Below, one piece after another: positions 20,510-32,352 of a stretch of DNA of 64,000 nucleotides. Under the pieces are notes generated by a model that saw nothing but the letters and a program-made list of their open reading frames with translations, was not told the DNA's origin and searched no databases. Within the stretch, counting starts at the first letter, position 1, and each line of letters opens with the position of its first letter. A program made the position numbers and the translations under genes. Source of the DNA: Undaria pinnatifida (taxonomy: Eukaryota > Sar > Phaeophyceae > Laminariales > Alariaceae); contig JABAKD010000025.1 in the NCBI GenBank assembly GCA_012845835.1, positions 1,391,001-1,455,000 on the forward strand, given 5' to 3'.

Positions 20510-22080
20510 TACTCCGATCGCGCGTATATACGCATACATGTAGGGGCTTGCTATACTTGTTGTGCTAGGTCTAGGCGATCGTGCGGGTGGTGTGGAAGGA
20601 GGAGGCGTTGACGGGGGGGGGGGGGGAATGAAAGCTAAGTCATGGATGACTAGAAAGATAATGACGTGATATCAATTGCGTAGAAGTGTTTATTACTCTG
20701 CCTGGTCGATTTCGATTGTAAGTGGGGCGTTTGAACAAACTGTTAAAGCTTCATAATTTGTTATTGTACATGGATCGAATAATAGAATATTTTACTACAA
20801 TCGATAGGTACAATCATGTACCTACCATTATTTTCTAACATCGCTAATTATAACAAAGAGATACATATTATTGCCATAATATTATTGCCAAATACAGCAT
20901 GCGGGGTGATTTGGTCATGCAATGTCATCGCCATTGAGCACGAGAGGGAGAAATGCGAATCCTCAGCGTTTTGAAAGAAACGCTTGGTATACACGCGCTC
21001 AATTACGTTACGTCGGTAGTCATACTTCGCTTGGCATAGGTTGGGAGGCGATCATGCAGACCGTAAGTACGAAATACCTTACGTGATACGTTGGTAATGT
21101 GGTCTACCGCAATTTTAACATCTCGGCCTGAACTTGCTTTTTACAATATTATTTCTCGTTTCAAACGTACGATTTTACGCCCATGATTTTTACCGTGCCC
21201 CAATGTGGGGTTCTGAGGTGGCCAATTCAAAGACAGAGATACATCTTACAAATACACCAAGCGAGGTAATGTGGCCATGCAATGTCACCACTGTTAAACA
21301 CGAGGGTAACTATTAGACAATATACTTCGTTAGGCATATGCTACTGCGTTTGGTAGAGGTTGTCAAGCGATCATACAGACGGCAGGTAGGCAATATTGAA
21401 CACGATCGTGACTTTACCTCCTTAGGCATGTGCTACTGCGTTTGGTAGAGGTTGTCAAGCTATCATGCAGACGGCAGGTGGGCACGAAATACCTTCTTCT
21501 GCGTAATAGGTTGGTAGTGTGGTTTACCGCAGTGTTAACTTATCTGTCTGTATTTCCTTTTCACATGTTTAGTATAAAAAATAAAGATACACTCCAGCTG
21601 TGAGATCGGAGATTTTGTCGAAACTCATCTTTGCAAGCTGTTTGTGATACTCCGATCGCGCGTATTACGGGTTGATTGTGTGTCGACATTAAGGATATAG
21701 GTCGGCGACTCCCCTTACAACTACAGTGTAGCTGTCAGGGTCAACAGGGTGATGTTAGTCAGTCTGTGCGCGGAAACTATAAAAAAAACCGTTTCTGAGG
21801 GCGCCAAAAGCTGACAGCTGTGAAAGGAAATGCGTCCGTTTACCAAGTGAATCCTGTAAGTCGAATAACCGGTGAGGGGAGGGCGGAGTTTCGAAGGACG
21901 TGGGGGCCTGGTTTTGATCAAAAGGGAGCGGGGTTGGAGGAGGGGGGGAGGAGGGGTGGGGGGACGGGGGGCGGGGCGGACGGGCGTGCAATTTGTGCGT
22001 GGAAGCTACAAATCCTTTAAGGCGATAAATCTGACGGTTTTGGGAAAGCAAATGTGTACGATTATTCGCCCGGTCATACA
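20510..22080 (+). mobile_element. FB repeat, several modules
   Basis: Continues the FB end split at 19561 (CTCCGATCGCGCGTATA). 20740-21560 carries outer-arm modules (TTGTACATGGATCGAATAAT, CATGCAATGTCATCGCCATT, GGTAGTGTGGTTTACCGCAG), with the GCATGTGCTACTGCGTTTGG unit in tandem near 21340 and 21425. A new FB end starts at about 21590 (ATACACTCCAGCTGTGAGAT) and runs through G-runs to about 22060. No gene. Confidence 0.8.
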
Positions 22081-22089
22081 TACATAAAA

Positions 22090-22337
22090 ATAGATTAGTC
22101 TAGTGACTCTTCTTGAAGTCTACAACATCGGCGGGCGTGCTTCTGTGCTGTTGGCGTACGTACGTAAGTTCAGATGGGGCAGCCGTCACGGCCCGCCTCT
22201 CATCATTTATCGTTTTCGGCCACTTTTGGCTATTGGCCCCACCAAGGAAAAATACAAAGACACCTTATTTTCTACGTCTTCTCCTTCCTTGACCCGGGAC
22301 ACGGCCCCTTGCTTCTCCAACCATAACATATTCTGAA
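22090..22337. other. Left flank of the copia insertion
   Basis: Single-copy-looking DNA that rejoins 28302 when the copia element is removed at its TGCCT duplication. A short minus frame across the joint (GIQNMLWLEKQGAVSRVKEG) has coding character but no recognised family. Confidence 0.35.
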
Positions 22338-22342
22338 TGCCT

Positions 22343-22689
22343 TGTTCAATTAGCGCTGATATTCGATGGATGGATAAGCTCCCAACAGCCACACTAGGTT
22401 GTGAGCGAGGCACTGCAACACGCAGTGTGTAGAAGATGGCTTAAGATGTCTTTATTATGTCGGCCCGGAAAGGGGTAGACGAATGCAGGGGGAAAGGTGG
22501 AGTGGGTCATATATGGGTCAACTCTTCACAGCCCATGAACAACCGCTCGTAGTCGAATACCAAATTCTCCTCGCATAGTGCCTGACTCGTACATACCACG
22601 AGACGATCCCTGTAACTTACCTCCGTGACACAACGCATGTTACCGTAAATTATTGCTATGCTGTTCGTTGAGACAAGCTATATCAAACA
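22343..22689 (-). repeat. Copia 3' LTR (347 bp)
   Basis: Plus-strand ends TGTTCAATTAGCGCTGATAT and GCTATATCAAACA. It shares GGATGGATAAGCTCCCAACA and GTCGGCCCGGAAAGGGGTAG with the other LTR. Confidence 0.88.
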
Positions 22690-22788
22690 CACTCCCTGGC
22701 GCTGGATCAACTAACAAGCCTCGACAAAAACAAACACCATCCACAAACAACAAATTGCTGTATCCCTGACAGAAAATGGCGGTGTTTC

Positions 22789-25700
22789 TCAAAACTCTCT
22801 CTGCCAATAGCGTTTTGTGAGAATGTCCGCATGCTGGTCGTCCGTCCGGAGATACTTAACCGACAAGTCTCCCGTGCCCATCAACTCGCGCAGAAAATGG
22901 TACCGTACATCAACGTGCTTACAGTTAGATGAGCTCAGACCCAGGCTACGGTAGAGGGGTCCCCTTTTGGGCCTTTTATTTCAGTGGCTAGGGGTCACTC
23001 GCGCGAGTAACGCCTTTGTTCGTACGAGATCTTACGTTTTCTTCACGTCTTACATTGACGAAATCAATCCGCAATGCAAAGGTGATCTAAGCTGCGCCAA
23101 AAAAAGTGCCTAAACCATCTTCATCCGTGGGGTACAGAGCCACTCGTGTGAGTGGCTCTAACACACCAGTGAAAATGGGGGTATCCTCCCTACAGTAGCC
23201 TTGGTCCTCAATGGGTTTTTGGTCTAGTCTATCGCCCCTTTGTTGTCTTCAAACACTCCAATACTCGGCGACCCCAGACTGGGCATCAGGAAAACCAACA
23301 CTCCTCTCACGTAAAGGGCTTCCTTCACCCTGTCGGCCATGGCTACGTACTCCGCCTCGGTAGTGGATAGGGTGACGCATTTCTACGTTCTAGAAAACCA
23401 CGACACAAGTGTACCCCCGCAACAGACAGCCACGCCAGAGACCGAACGCCTATCGTCGGCCTTGTGGGCGTAGTCCGCGTTCACGTACGTCTCCAAGTCG
23501 TGATCCAACTGCACTTCCTCTTGTTTACTGTCCTTCCTGAACGTCAGACCTAAGTGAGCCGTAGCGCTCATGCACTCGATTGTCTTCCTAGCCACCTTAA
23601 CATGTACCTTCCCAGGGTGATGAGAAAACCTCGCAACCACCCGTACTGCTTTCGCGATGTCCGGCCTCGTCTGATTCGCAATCCATATCTGACTCCCCAC
23701 CATTTCGCGGTATCTCGCGTCCACCGCAGGGTCCTCATCACTCACGTGTCTGAGGTCCAACGACGGAGAAGCGGGGATGGGGCTGGTTTTCGTGATTCCA
23801 AAACGTTCGACAGCATTTCGAATAAACTGGGTCTGCGAAATTTCCAAGGTCCCCTTCTCACGTTCTCTCTTGTACTCGCTACCCATGTACCACGTAACCT
23901 CGCCAAGATGTTTCGTAGAAAGCCTCTTGTTGAGATCCGCCACTACTGAATCTGTGATTTACTTGGTGGCCGCGATCTTGATGTCGTCCACGTGGACCAC
24001 CAGCATCGCTGCAACCTCGTCATTCACCATCAGTCGAGTCACGCACGGGTCTACCAAGCACTGCTCAAAACCACACTCAACCAAGGTTGACGACAGTAGC
24101 TTATACCACGAGCGACCATTCTGCTTCAGCCCATAAAGAGCTTTGTTGAGTCGGACTACCCTACCCGATCATCGCCCACACCCAGGGGTCAATCGTGAGA
24201 AAAATTTGGTATCCAACTCTGATTGAATAAAGGCCTGGTCAACGTCCAAGTGCCTCAAGTCCCAGTCAAGTTTGCATGCCGTTGCTGCTACGATGCGGTC
24301 AAACGTGGTTGATGCAGTAGAAGCAAACGTATCAAAGTAGTCAACTCCCTGTACCTGACTATAGCCCTTAGCTACCAATCTCGCCTTAGCTCTATTGATT
24401 ATTCCATGCTCGTCGCCCGTCCACTTCAAGAGCCATTTTGATTCCACAATATTGCTACCCGCCGGAACTTCGGAAATCCCATTGAAATTGTCAGCGGCCT
24501 CTAATCCATCAAATTCCGCTTACATCGCCTCTTCCAAAACGCCAGAGTGGATTGAAGAACGCGCCGCGGAGTTAGACGTCGGTTCCGGTTCCGTCTCCTT
24601 GAGGAAGCAATCCGGCAACGGAGTATGTTTACCGCCTGTGTCTTGCGCCGCCAGTAGCGCATGGAGTATGCGGCCTCCCTCACAGGGTCCGATTGCACTG
24701 ATTAGCCCCGTTGCCGCTTCCCGGTTGAGTGCTCTGGTCTGCGCTCTCGTGCGTCCCTCCCGTATCTCTTCACCATCGTCTGATCCTGACATGTGCGCTC
24801 CAAGTTGGCGCGCAGCAGTCCGGATAGCAGTCGGGGTCGTAGCTCCATCGTCAGAAGAGGACGCTTCGTCGTCATCTTGACACGAAGTGCCGCTTTCGGG
24901 CGGTTTGCTGCTGACCGTTGATGAATCGTTCAGCTCCTCACTTTCGGCTTGTGAATCGCCACCAGCTTGCGTCATCGGAAACACCGCACGGAATTGGTGA
25001 GGTATTCCCCTCCCCAATACCGGCAGTGGAGTCGTCGGGGCGGATTCATATACATCCGTCCCTCCCGGCTCAGGCGCTTCTTCTAGGTCCACGGTCCCTC
25101 CCTGCTCCGGCATCTCCGGCACCGGGGGTGACGGCGCTCCTGTACTAAGCGTTGCCTCCCAGGTCACATCCCTTGTTTCCACCACCTTGTTCGCCCGCGT
25201 GAGCATCCGCAAGGAGTCACTTGGGTGGTCGATGCCCGGGCCGAGGTAAAAGCAGCTTTCCGCCTGGGGGTGCGACTTCGATGGGCGTTTCCAGCGACAG
25301 TACGCTAGGCGAAGGAACTGGTGCGGTGAAGCAGGTGCGGCAGTTCCGTACCATATTTCGTGCGGCGGCCGGTTTCCGGGGTTTGCAGTGGTCGCAATGT
25401 GGTTGAGGGCGTCACAAGCCCAGTGCACCGCTTCCGCCCGCAGGGATTTAGTCGGCGGTAGTTGAATGTGAGGAAACATTATGGGCGCTTGGATGCACGC
25501 GACGAGTCCCGCGTTCTGGATGATACCTGGCGCTCTCTCTACCACACCGTTCTGCTTAGGGCTATCGGCATTGGTGAATTCCTTTTTGGTGCAATGCTGT
25601 TTGCACACCTCTCCAAACTCACCACGGAATAACTCCCCCCCGTTGTCAGACCTTACAATCTCAACTTTAGAGGGTACTCCGTCGGCGCGCGCGTCAGCTA

Positions 25701-26512
25701 AAAACTTCCTGAATGCGTCACCTGAATCCGATTTATGCTTCAGAAAATACACCCACGCGTGGCGAGAGTAGTCATCCTTGACAAGCATGACATACCGCGC
25801 ACCCGTCAGGGAAGGTGGTCTCTTAGGTCCGCTGAGGTCAACAAAAACTCTCCCCAACTTCTCTTCCGCGCGTGTTTTAGTGTTGTTAGGGATAGGCTTG
25901 CGGTAGCCTTTCGCCATAGAGCATCCCGTATAGGGTTTAAGTGTTCCTACCAGTTCTAGACCGAGTGGTTGTGCGTTGTCTCGCAATAGTAGTTCATTCG
26001 AGTGACGTTGCACGCAGTGACAAACGTTGATGTACACCCTAGTCTCAGTAGACGCGGTACTACCTGGTGCAAGAACGGGAAAAGCAAGGGAAAAGACGCA
26101 ACCATATTCAACACAAAATCTCGGAAGGGTTGGGGGTTTCAAGGGGGAACGACACGTAGCCATCGTCTGGCTCTATCCTGTAAGCGAATCCGGAGTAACT
26201 GGATCCATCACCTTCGAACCTCAACCTCCCATTGAAAAGAGAAATGCACAAGTCTTTTTCCTCAGTCGTAAATGCTACTCCCTGCCTGTGTGCAGCAATC
26301 AGCCAAAACAAGTTTAATGCCATTTCCGGCACGTAGGCCACATTCAACAGATTGACAGTCAGATCCCGTGGGAATACAACAGTCAGCGTTCCGTACCCTA
26401 CCACGTCGATCAGATGGATGTCACCGATTGTAACCTTGTCATCGCACAGTCTTACATCGCTCAAAAGGTGAGCTGAATGGGTCATGTGAAAGGATGCACC
26501 ACTGTCCGCTAT
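22789..26512 (-). pseudogene. Copia pol: protease, integrase, RT, RNase H, with stops and an insert
   Basis: Protease: IADSGASFHMTHSAHLL (catalytic DSG), preceded by a stop where Trp is usual. Gag-pre-integrase: LGLELVGTLKPYTGCSMAKG. Integrase core: VFVDLSGPKRP, SDNGGELFRG and QNGVVERA, with exactly 35 residues between the second Asp and the Glu. A Ser/Pro/acidic linker follows. RT: INRAKARLVAKGYSQVQGVD, LDVDQAFIQSELD, KALYGLKQ and VVHVDDIKIA (YVDD-type box). RNase H: YVNADYAHKADDRRSVSG, TTEAEYVAMAD and EDNKGAID, then, beyond a 269-bp insert, KHVDVRYHFLREL and ADILTKRYW. From 26163 the frame is continuous except for single-codon stops (after VLEEAM, after TPGCGR, after IKIAATK and after SWFSRT). 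The protease sits in another frame (26108-26512), so at least one frameshift lies before integrase. Confidence 0.9.
22938..23206. mobile_element. MITE inside copia RNase H, 269 bp
   Basis: Inverted ends GACCCAGGCTACGGTAG and, reversed, GACCAAGGCTACTGTAG, flanked by CTCA on both sides (22934-22937, 23207-23210). Removing it rejoins the RNase H frame exactly as N-P-L-S-S-S-N. The next inner bases (CAGTGG, CACTCGCGCGAGT and CACTCGTGTGAGT) are also inverted. No coding capacity. Superfamily not assigned. Confidence 0.85.
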
Positions 26513-26539
26513 TCACTTCTCACCGATGCAATCACTACG

Positions 26540-27886
26540 TTACTCATTACACGAGTCATCGTTAGTACCAAGCATGCACTTCGCAAGACAACACACAGTC
26601 TCACCGCCGTTGTTATGGCATTGCGCACCTCCGCCTGATGTCTGCTCTTGTGCAGGGGGGATGCGAGCCTTGTACTTGGACCAGGTGTGCCCGGGTTCCA
26701 AGCAACGAATGCATTTTCTCTTCAATTTGTCGATCGCTGAGGGGGGGTTATGTGTGGGGGCTTGGGGGTTACTGCTAATGCTACCCTGACTCTTGTTTGC
26801 TTGCTGTGTCACTTCAACCTGTCTGCTTACCGTTACTTCTATGCCCACCTCTACCTGCACGACCACCTCGAGCAGCTCAGTTAAAAAATAGAGCCTGGCC
26901 CACGTCCTTACCCTTCGTCGCGGGAAGGCGCAAGTACCGCCGTCGGATGATGCTCTCGATCTCCGCTCGAGTGACATCCTCACGGAACAAGATAGTGCGT
27001 TCCTCTATTCGTAGTCTGATGTGAAGGTCATGATGATCTTGCGGTTGACGTCTGCTACCGACATGACCACACCTAGCGACGCGACACTCCAAAAATCTTG
27101 TCTATCCGACTAAATTGCTTCACCGGCTCTTCTCCTATCTCCAGTTTTGCGGAGTCGAACGCTCCCGACCACTTGACCCGTTCAGCCATGGTCTTGGGCA
27201 TGAACCATTCACACAACATTCTCCAGCCAGCACTAGGTGATTTTATTGCGAATAATCTACCAAGAAGATCACGGGTCACAACGCTCTCTGTCAGGCAAGT
27301 TCAAGCTACTGTGGCTGTCTTGATATGTGCCGCACCGAACCCCTGCGCGAGAGAAAGTATTGAGTGTGTTCTTCGCAACGTCGCCTATCATCATATCATG
27401 ATCTACGAGGAACGCCGACATGCACCCAACCATGAAAGTAGACACCTCGAAGTGCTTCTTCCACAATGGAAAGTCGTCCGATTTTCCACTGAATTTAGGA
27501 ACCGACTGCTTCAAACTCCCAAATACGCGAGAACCAACTTCAGCTCTATGACTATCTGCGCTGCTACTCGCACCACTCCTTGGCACGCCTATTGCCGCGC
27601 CAAGACCTGGCAAACTCCCACTGGAGCTGACTCTCCTTACTTCCCCTGCACTGGTAGCGGTTCCGACCCGCTCACCAGTGACACCAGCAACCTCACTAAC
27701 CGCAGCAGTTCTGCGATCCATCTCCTCAAAAATATGCGTCTTCAGTCGCTCATCGTCTTGACATCGCAGTTCTCGGTCGGTCTCGCTTCGATCTTGGTCT
27801 TCTCTCCTGTCCGCCGCCAGCTGCCCCAAGAGACTGGTCAGGTCGACCATCTCGGACGACCCATCCACTGGTGATCCACTCGGCAC
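26540..27886 (-). pseudogene. Copia gag, frame-broken
   Basis: Three minus frames in succession: 27269-27886 starts MPSGSPVDGSSEMVD and contains VPKFSGKSDDFPLWKKHFE; 27073-27279 has GWRMLCEWFMPKTMAERVKW and GEEPVKQFSRIDKI; 26540-26983 ends with the zinc knuckle CIRCLEPGHTWSKYKAR. The knuckle has C-x2-C-x4-H but Tyr at the position of the last Cys. A segment before it (DVTRAEIESIIRRRYLRLP) lies in a further frame. At least two frameshifts separate these pieces. Confidence 0.8.
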
Positions 27887-27923
27887 GATCAGGCTGCTTA
27901 CTCGAACAATAAGTTCGTTAACG

Positions 27924-28296
27924 TGTTAAATTAGCGCTGATATGCGATGGATGGATAAGCTCCCAACAGCCACACTAGGTTGTGCGCGAGGCATTGCAAC
28001 ACGCTGTGTGCACAAGAAAGTTAAAGGGGATGTCTTTATTGTGTCGGCCCGGAAAGGGGTAGACGAATGTAGGGGGAAAGGTGGAGTGGGTCATGTGGGT
28101 CATCTCTCCACACCCCAGGAACAACCGCTCGTAGTCAAATACCCAAACCTCCTCGCATAGTGCCTGACTCGTACATACCCGTGGGACTGCTCGTGGGTGA
28201 TACCACGAGACGATCCCTGTAACCTACCTCCGTGACAAAACGTATGTAACCGTAACTAAGTGCTAGGCGTTTTGTTGAGACAAGCTATATCGAACA
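27924..28296 (-). repeat. Copia 5' LTR (373 bp)
   Basis: Plus-strand ends TGTTAAATTAGCGCTGATAT and GCTATATCGAACA. It contains an extra GTGGGACTGCTCGTGGGTGA stretch near 28181 not present in the 3' LTR. Confidence 0.88.
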
Positions 28297-28301
28297 TGCC
28301 T

Positions 28302-28735
28302 CTCCTTCAGTGTATCAGCTAGAGAAACCCCCAACAATAGGTTCCGCTTTCCTGCCAATTCTAAATCCTAAATCAAACCGAACACACGGGGAACGGTACA
28401 CAGTCGTCTTCCCCTGCCCTGCTAAATACAAGGCCTCCCATAGTGCTGTAATACTACTGAAAGGCGACCTTAGATAGGCCACAGCAGTTGCGTTGTACAA
28501 TGACGACGGCGACTTCAGACATAATAGTGAGTGGTACAAAAAAGGTGCGCCAGCTAGCGTTGGGTTGCGAACGCAACTTAGTCAAACCGACAGAAAAAGG
28601 AAAAGAAAAAAGGTACAAAAAGCAGCAATAAGCTCGCTCCTTGAGGTGGAGCAGGAGGCCCCGTAGAACCGTGGGATCAGCACATTTTATCGCTCGGTGC
28701 GCGGATAACTTTCTGCTCTATATCTGTGTGGCGAA
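28302..28735. other. Right flank of the copia insertion
   Basis: A 74-codon minus frame (28315-28539) includes SLYNATAVAYLRSPFSSITA and LYLAGQGKTTVYRSPCVRF, which looks coding-like but matches nothing I recognise. The rest is unassigned. Confidence 0.3.
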
Positions 28736-28739
28736 GCCT

Positions 28740-30605
28740 TGCCACCACATACAAAGCCCCCCCCCCCCCTCGCCACATCCGCCCCCCCTTTCCCCACAAG
28801 AAGGATTTATAGTTTAAAGGCACCAATTAGGCTGCCCCACCTGTCCCATCCCCTCTTTTCCCCCTCCCGCCCCCCTTTTGATCAAAATCAGGCCCCCACG
28901 TTAATCTCCGCCCTTCCCTCGCCAGTAATTAGACTTGAAGGATTCACTTGGTAAACTGATTCATTTCCTTCCACAGCTGTCAGATTTTGTCCCCCTCAGA
29001 AACGTTTTTTTTAGTTTCCGCGCACAGACTGCCCAACACCACCCTGTTGACCCTGATAGCTACACTGTAGTTGCAAGGGGAGTCGCCGACCTATATCCTA
29101 AATGAGGACACACAACCCGTAATACGCGCGATCGGAGTATCACACACAACTTGCGTAGATTAAATTCGACAAAATATTCGATCTCACAGCTGGAGTGTAG
29201 TTAAACTTTGATAATATATTTTCCCTGGATATATTATTAATACGCGCGATCGGAGGATCACACACAATGTTGCGAACATCAGTGTCGACCAAATCCTTGA
29301 TCTCATAGCTGGAGTGTATTTCAATATTATGTGTGACCTAAACCACTTCAACCCCCTCTTTTTATGTACTTTTTCTCGCTTTCTCACGCTTGAACGACCC
29401 ACATAATATCAAAACCCACCAGACAGAGTAATAAACACTTCCACGCCCTGGATATCGCCTCGTTATCGTTTTAGAACCGTCCATGCCGCTGCTGCGATTC
29501 CCACCTACCCCCGCCCCCAACGCCCCCTCCTTCCCCACCACCCACACCATCACCTAGACCTAGCACCACGCGAATAGCAAACCCTTACATATAGACTATG
29601 CGACTTAAAGCTCTCTCCCCCCGGCCCCCGCACCCCCCGCCACACACCCCCCCCCCTCCCCCACAAGAAGGATTTATAGTTTCCACGCGCAAATTCACCT
29701 GCCCCACTCGTCCCCTCCCCTCCTTCCGCCCCCCCTTTTGATCAAAACCAGGGCCCCACGTCCCTAAAGCTCCGCCCTCCCCTCACCAGATGTTCGACTC
29801 ACAGTATTCCCATGATAAACTGATGCATTTCCTTCCACAGCTGTCAGATTTCGTCCCCCTCAGAAACGGGTTTTTATAGTTTCCGCGCAAAGACTGACTA
29901 ACATCACCCTGTTGACCCTGATAGCTACACTGTAGTTGCAAGGGGAGTCGCCGACCTATCTCCTTCACGAGGACACACAACCCGTAATACGCGCGATCGA
30001 AGTATCACTCACATCCTGCACTTTGATGAGTTTCGACAAAATATTCAATCTCACAGCTGGAGTGTATTTTAATTTTTTTCGATATTATTATAAAAAATGA
30101 AAATACACTCCAGCTGTGAGATCGAAGATTTCGTCGAAACTCATCTTTGCCAGCTGTGTGCGATACTCCGATCGCGCGCATTACGAGTTGTGTGTCCTCA
30201 TTAAGGATATAGGTCGGCGACTCCCCTTACAACTAACTACAGTGTAGCTATCAGGGTCAACAGGGTGATTTTAGTCAGTCTGTGCGCGGAAACTATAAAA
30301 CCCGTTTCTGAGGGGGACAAAATCTGACAGCTGTGAAGGGGAATGTATCCTTTTATCAAGTGGATCTTGTAAGTCGAATAACCGGTGAGGGGGGGGGGGG
30401 CGGAGTTTTGAAGGACGTGGGGGCCTGGTTTTGATCAAGAGCCAGCGGGTTTGGAGGGGGGGGGGGGGGGGAGAAGGGAGGGCAATTTGTGCATGTAAGC
30501 TATAAATCTTTTCGAGGGGATAAATCTGACGGTTTTGGCACCAGTTTATTATTGGGGGGGGGGGGGTTGGGGCAGGGGGGGGGGGGGGGGGGGGTGGTTT
30601 TTCTA
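28740..30605. mobile_element. FB copies forming a head-to-head palindrome
   Basis: 28740-29200 and 29215-30068 are FB in reverse orientation, and 30095-30600 is FB in forward orientation. At 30040-30130 two FB ends face each other (CTCACAGCTGGAGTGTATTT, AT-rich spacer, ATACACTCCAGCTGTGAG). Arms of about 500 bp on each side are near-complementary, and G-runs on one side mirror C-runs on the other. 30550-30592 contains G-runs of about 9 and 20. Confidence 0.8.
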
Positions 30606-31428
30606 ATATTATCCCTATCTGGTACCTGGTATCGCGTATAGAACTCATATCTGTGGCGCCTGCTGTTGTGTAATTACCGTGTCGTACCACGAGGACGGTA
30701 CCACCAGACAGTATCGTGTTTGCCGTGCCTTGCGGCCGAGTTGCAGCACAATCCTTGCAATCTTGGCACTACAGTAGCAACAGTAACGCTTCCCGCAGGT
30801 ACTATTAATACAGCAGCAGTCGAGCACTTGAGATATTGCTTTGTGTGTCCACTTTTGGCCGCCGTGGGGGGGACTTAGGTGCCCTGTTCAGATGAGGCAC
30901 CTATTCGTGTGGTTAGGCCCTGTAACTGCAGTCCTGCTGTGCAGCACGGGTACTATTTCGATAGCAATTTGTTTACTATCTCTCATAACCCACTCCATTA
31001 GAACGACGCCTGATATCATTGGCATCACGTCTGTCTGAGCTACCTGCGTTTTTCTTTCACACATCCTGTTTCACCACACTACAAAACAGATTCGAAAAAA
31101 TATAATTATAATTATTGTCGTACCTGGTACATACACAGTACATACGAGGGATGGATGTCGTACGTAATGTTACGTCGTTTGCCTTGATGGGAGGGTATGC
31201 CTCTTCGGAACGATTGCCACACCAATCAGCACTCGAAGGGAATAAAAAGAGTGTTCATTCTTTTTTTCGGCCCCGCTCAGGGATGTGGGGGGGTTGTTGG
31301 GTGTATAGTCCGGACTAGTATATTGCTAGACAGATAGACAGGTGTATTCATTATCCCAGTCCCCGGACGCCCTCGATTTTCCTGCCTATTTTTTTTCTTC
31401 GTCCCATATGTCCCCGCCTTACTTTCCC
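30606..31428. other. No recognised feature
   Basis: Unassigned DNA with palindromic GGTACCTGGTA near 30619 and GTACCTGGTAC at 31120, a motif also seen at 38320-38361. Small frames (30666-31038 plus, 31115-31318 plus) show no domain. Confidence 0.3.
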
Positions 31429-31429
31429 G

Positions 31430-31575
31430 CTCCGTCCCAGTACTAGCTACGATCCGGGGTCACATAGCGGGCCCTCCTCCCCTCTCCCCACTACGATTAC
31501 GTGCCTTTACGTCTATCGCTAGGACAATTCAGCATGTTATCCCCTCGTCGACTCGCGTCGAATTTTATGCTTGCC
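31430..31575 (-). mobile_element. SINE-A fragment
   Basis: Reverse complement of the SINE-A body: shares ATCCGGGGTCACATAGCGGG, CTCTCCCCACTACGATTACG and CTCGTCGACTCGCGTCGAA with 39060-38980 read backwards. The tRNA-like head is missing. Confidence 0.65.
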
Positions 31576-31961
31576 AACGTTGCTAGAGACAGACAGTAGT
31601 AGTACAAGTACGAGGCGTTCTCAGAAAGCAGTTGATTTTATATTATTACGTTTTAAAAACATGGTGAACATATCACCACCCGTGAAAATCGGACTCTGGG
31701 ACCAAAGCTACTGCTGCTGCTGTAAGTACTCTATTTGACGGTAACCACGAGACCACCGCGGCGACCGAGGATTGAAAAAATATTATATCGTTGTTAGTGT
31801 TTCATTATACAACAAACTTGATGTCGTACATGGTGGACTTACTTGTTGGAGAATACCCGAGGGAAAATGGCACACAAACCGAAAGTACTATTAATAGACT
31901 ACTGCTGTATACGTATGATATTATCGCTTGATACACAAAAATCTGGTGATGCAATGTATGT

Positions 31962-32345
31962 GCCGGTCGCCCCGGTAGTCTGGTGGTTACCCTCGATGTA
32001 CTACTAACAACGTTGGCCGTTTTGAGTTCGATTCCCACCGTGTGGTGAGATGCTACTCCTATCTATCCACCTCGTATCTATTTGCGAAAAAAAAAAATAA
32101 AGGATCAACTAGCTGAGCTGAGAGCGCCTACCAGCATAGGTACATGGATAGGTACAATTCGACGCGACGCGACGAGGGCAAAAAATGCAGAAATCTTCTC
32201 GCGATAAAAATGGCAGAATGTACCGTCGTTGGGAGGGGGAAGGAGGGCCAACTTTGTGACCCCGGATCTGAGTTACGACTGGGAAGGGAGAGCAAGAAGA
32301 GTAATGCGAGAAAAATAAATGGCAGATGTGAACAAAAAAAAAAGT
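31962..32345 (+). mobile_element. SINE-A, tRNA-headed
   Basis: The head (31962-32047) has an A-box-like TAGTCTGGTGG and a B box GAGTTCGATTCCC (32023-32035), the internal polymerase III promoter of tRNA genes. The body shares TGAGAGCGCCTACCAGC, CGACGCGACGAGGGC, GACCCCGGATCTGAGTTAC and GGGAGAGCAAGA with copies at 33915-34285 and 38975-39160, and ends in an A-rich tail. The tRNA-like head lacks a full cloverleaf, so it is not a tRNA gene. Confidence 0.7.
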
Positions 32346-32352
32346 CATTATT

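Larger units (their letters stand above)
22343..28296 (-). mobile_element. Ty1/copia LTR retrotransposon, degenerate, 5.95 kb
   Basis: LTRs at 22343-22689 and 27924-28296 have TGTT...AACA ends. The 5-bp target duplication TGCCT lies at 22338-22342 and 28297-28301. Domain order gag, protease, integrase, RT, RNase H (integrase before RT) defines copia. Pol carries several in-frame stops and a MITE, and the LTRs differ in length by 26 bp with scattered changes. It is therefore older and more damaged than the chromovirus. Confidence 0.92.
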
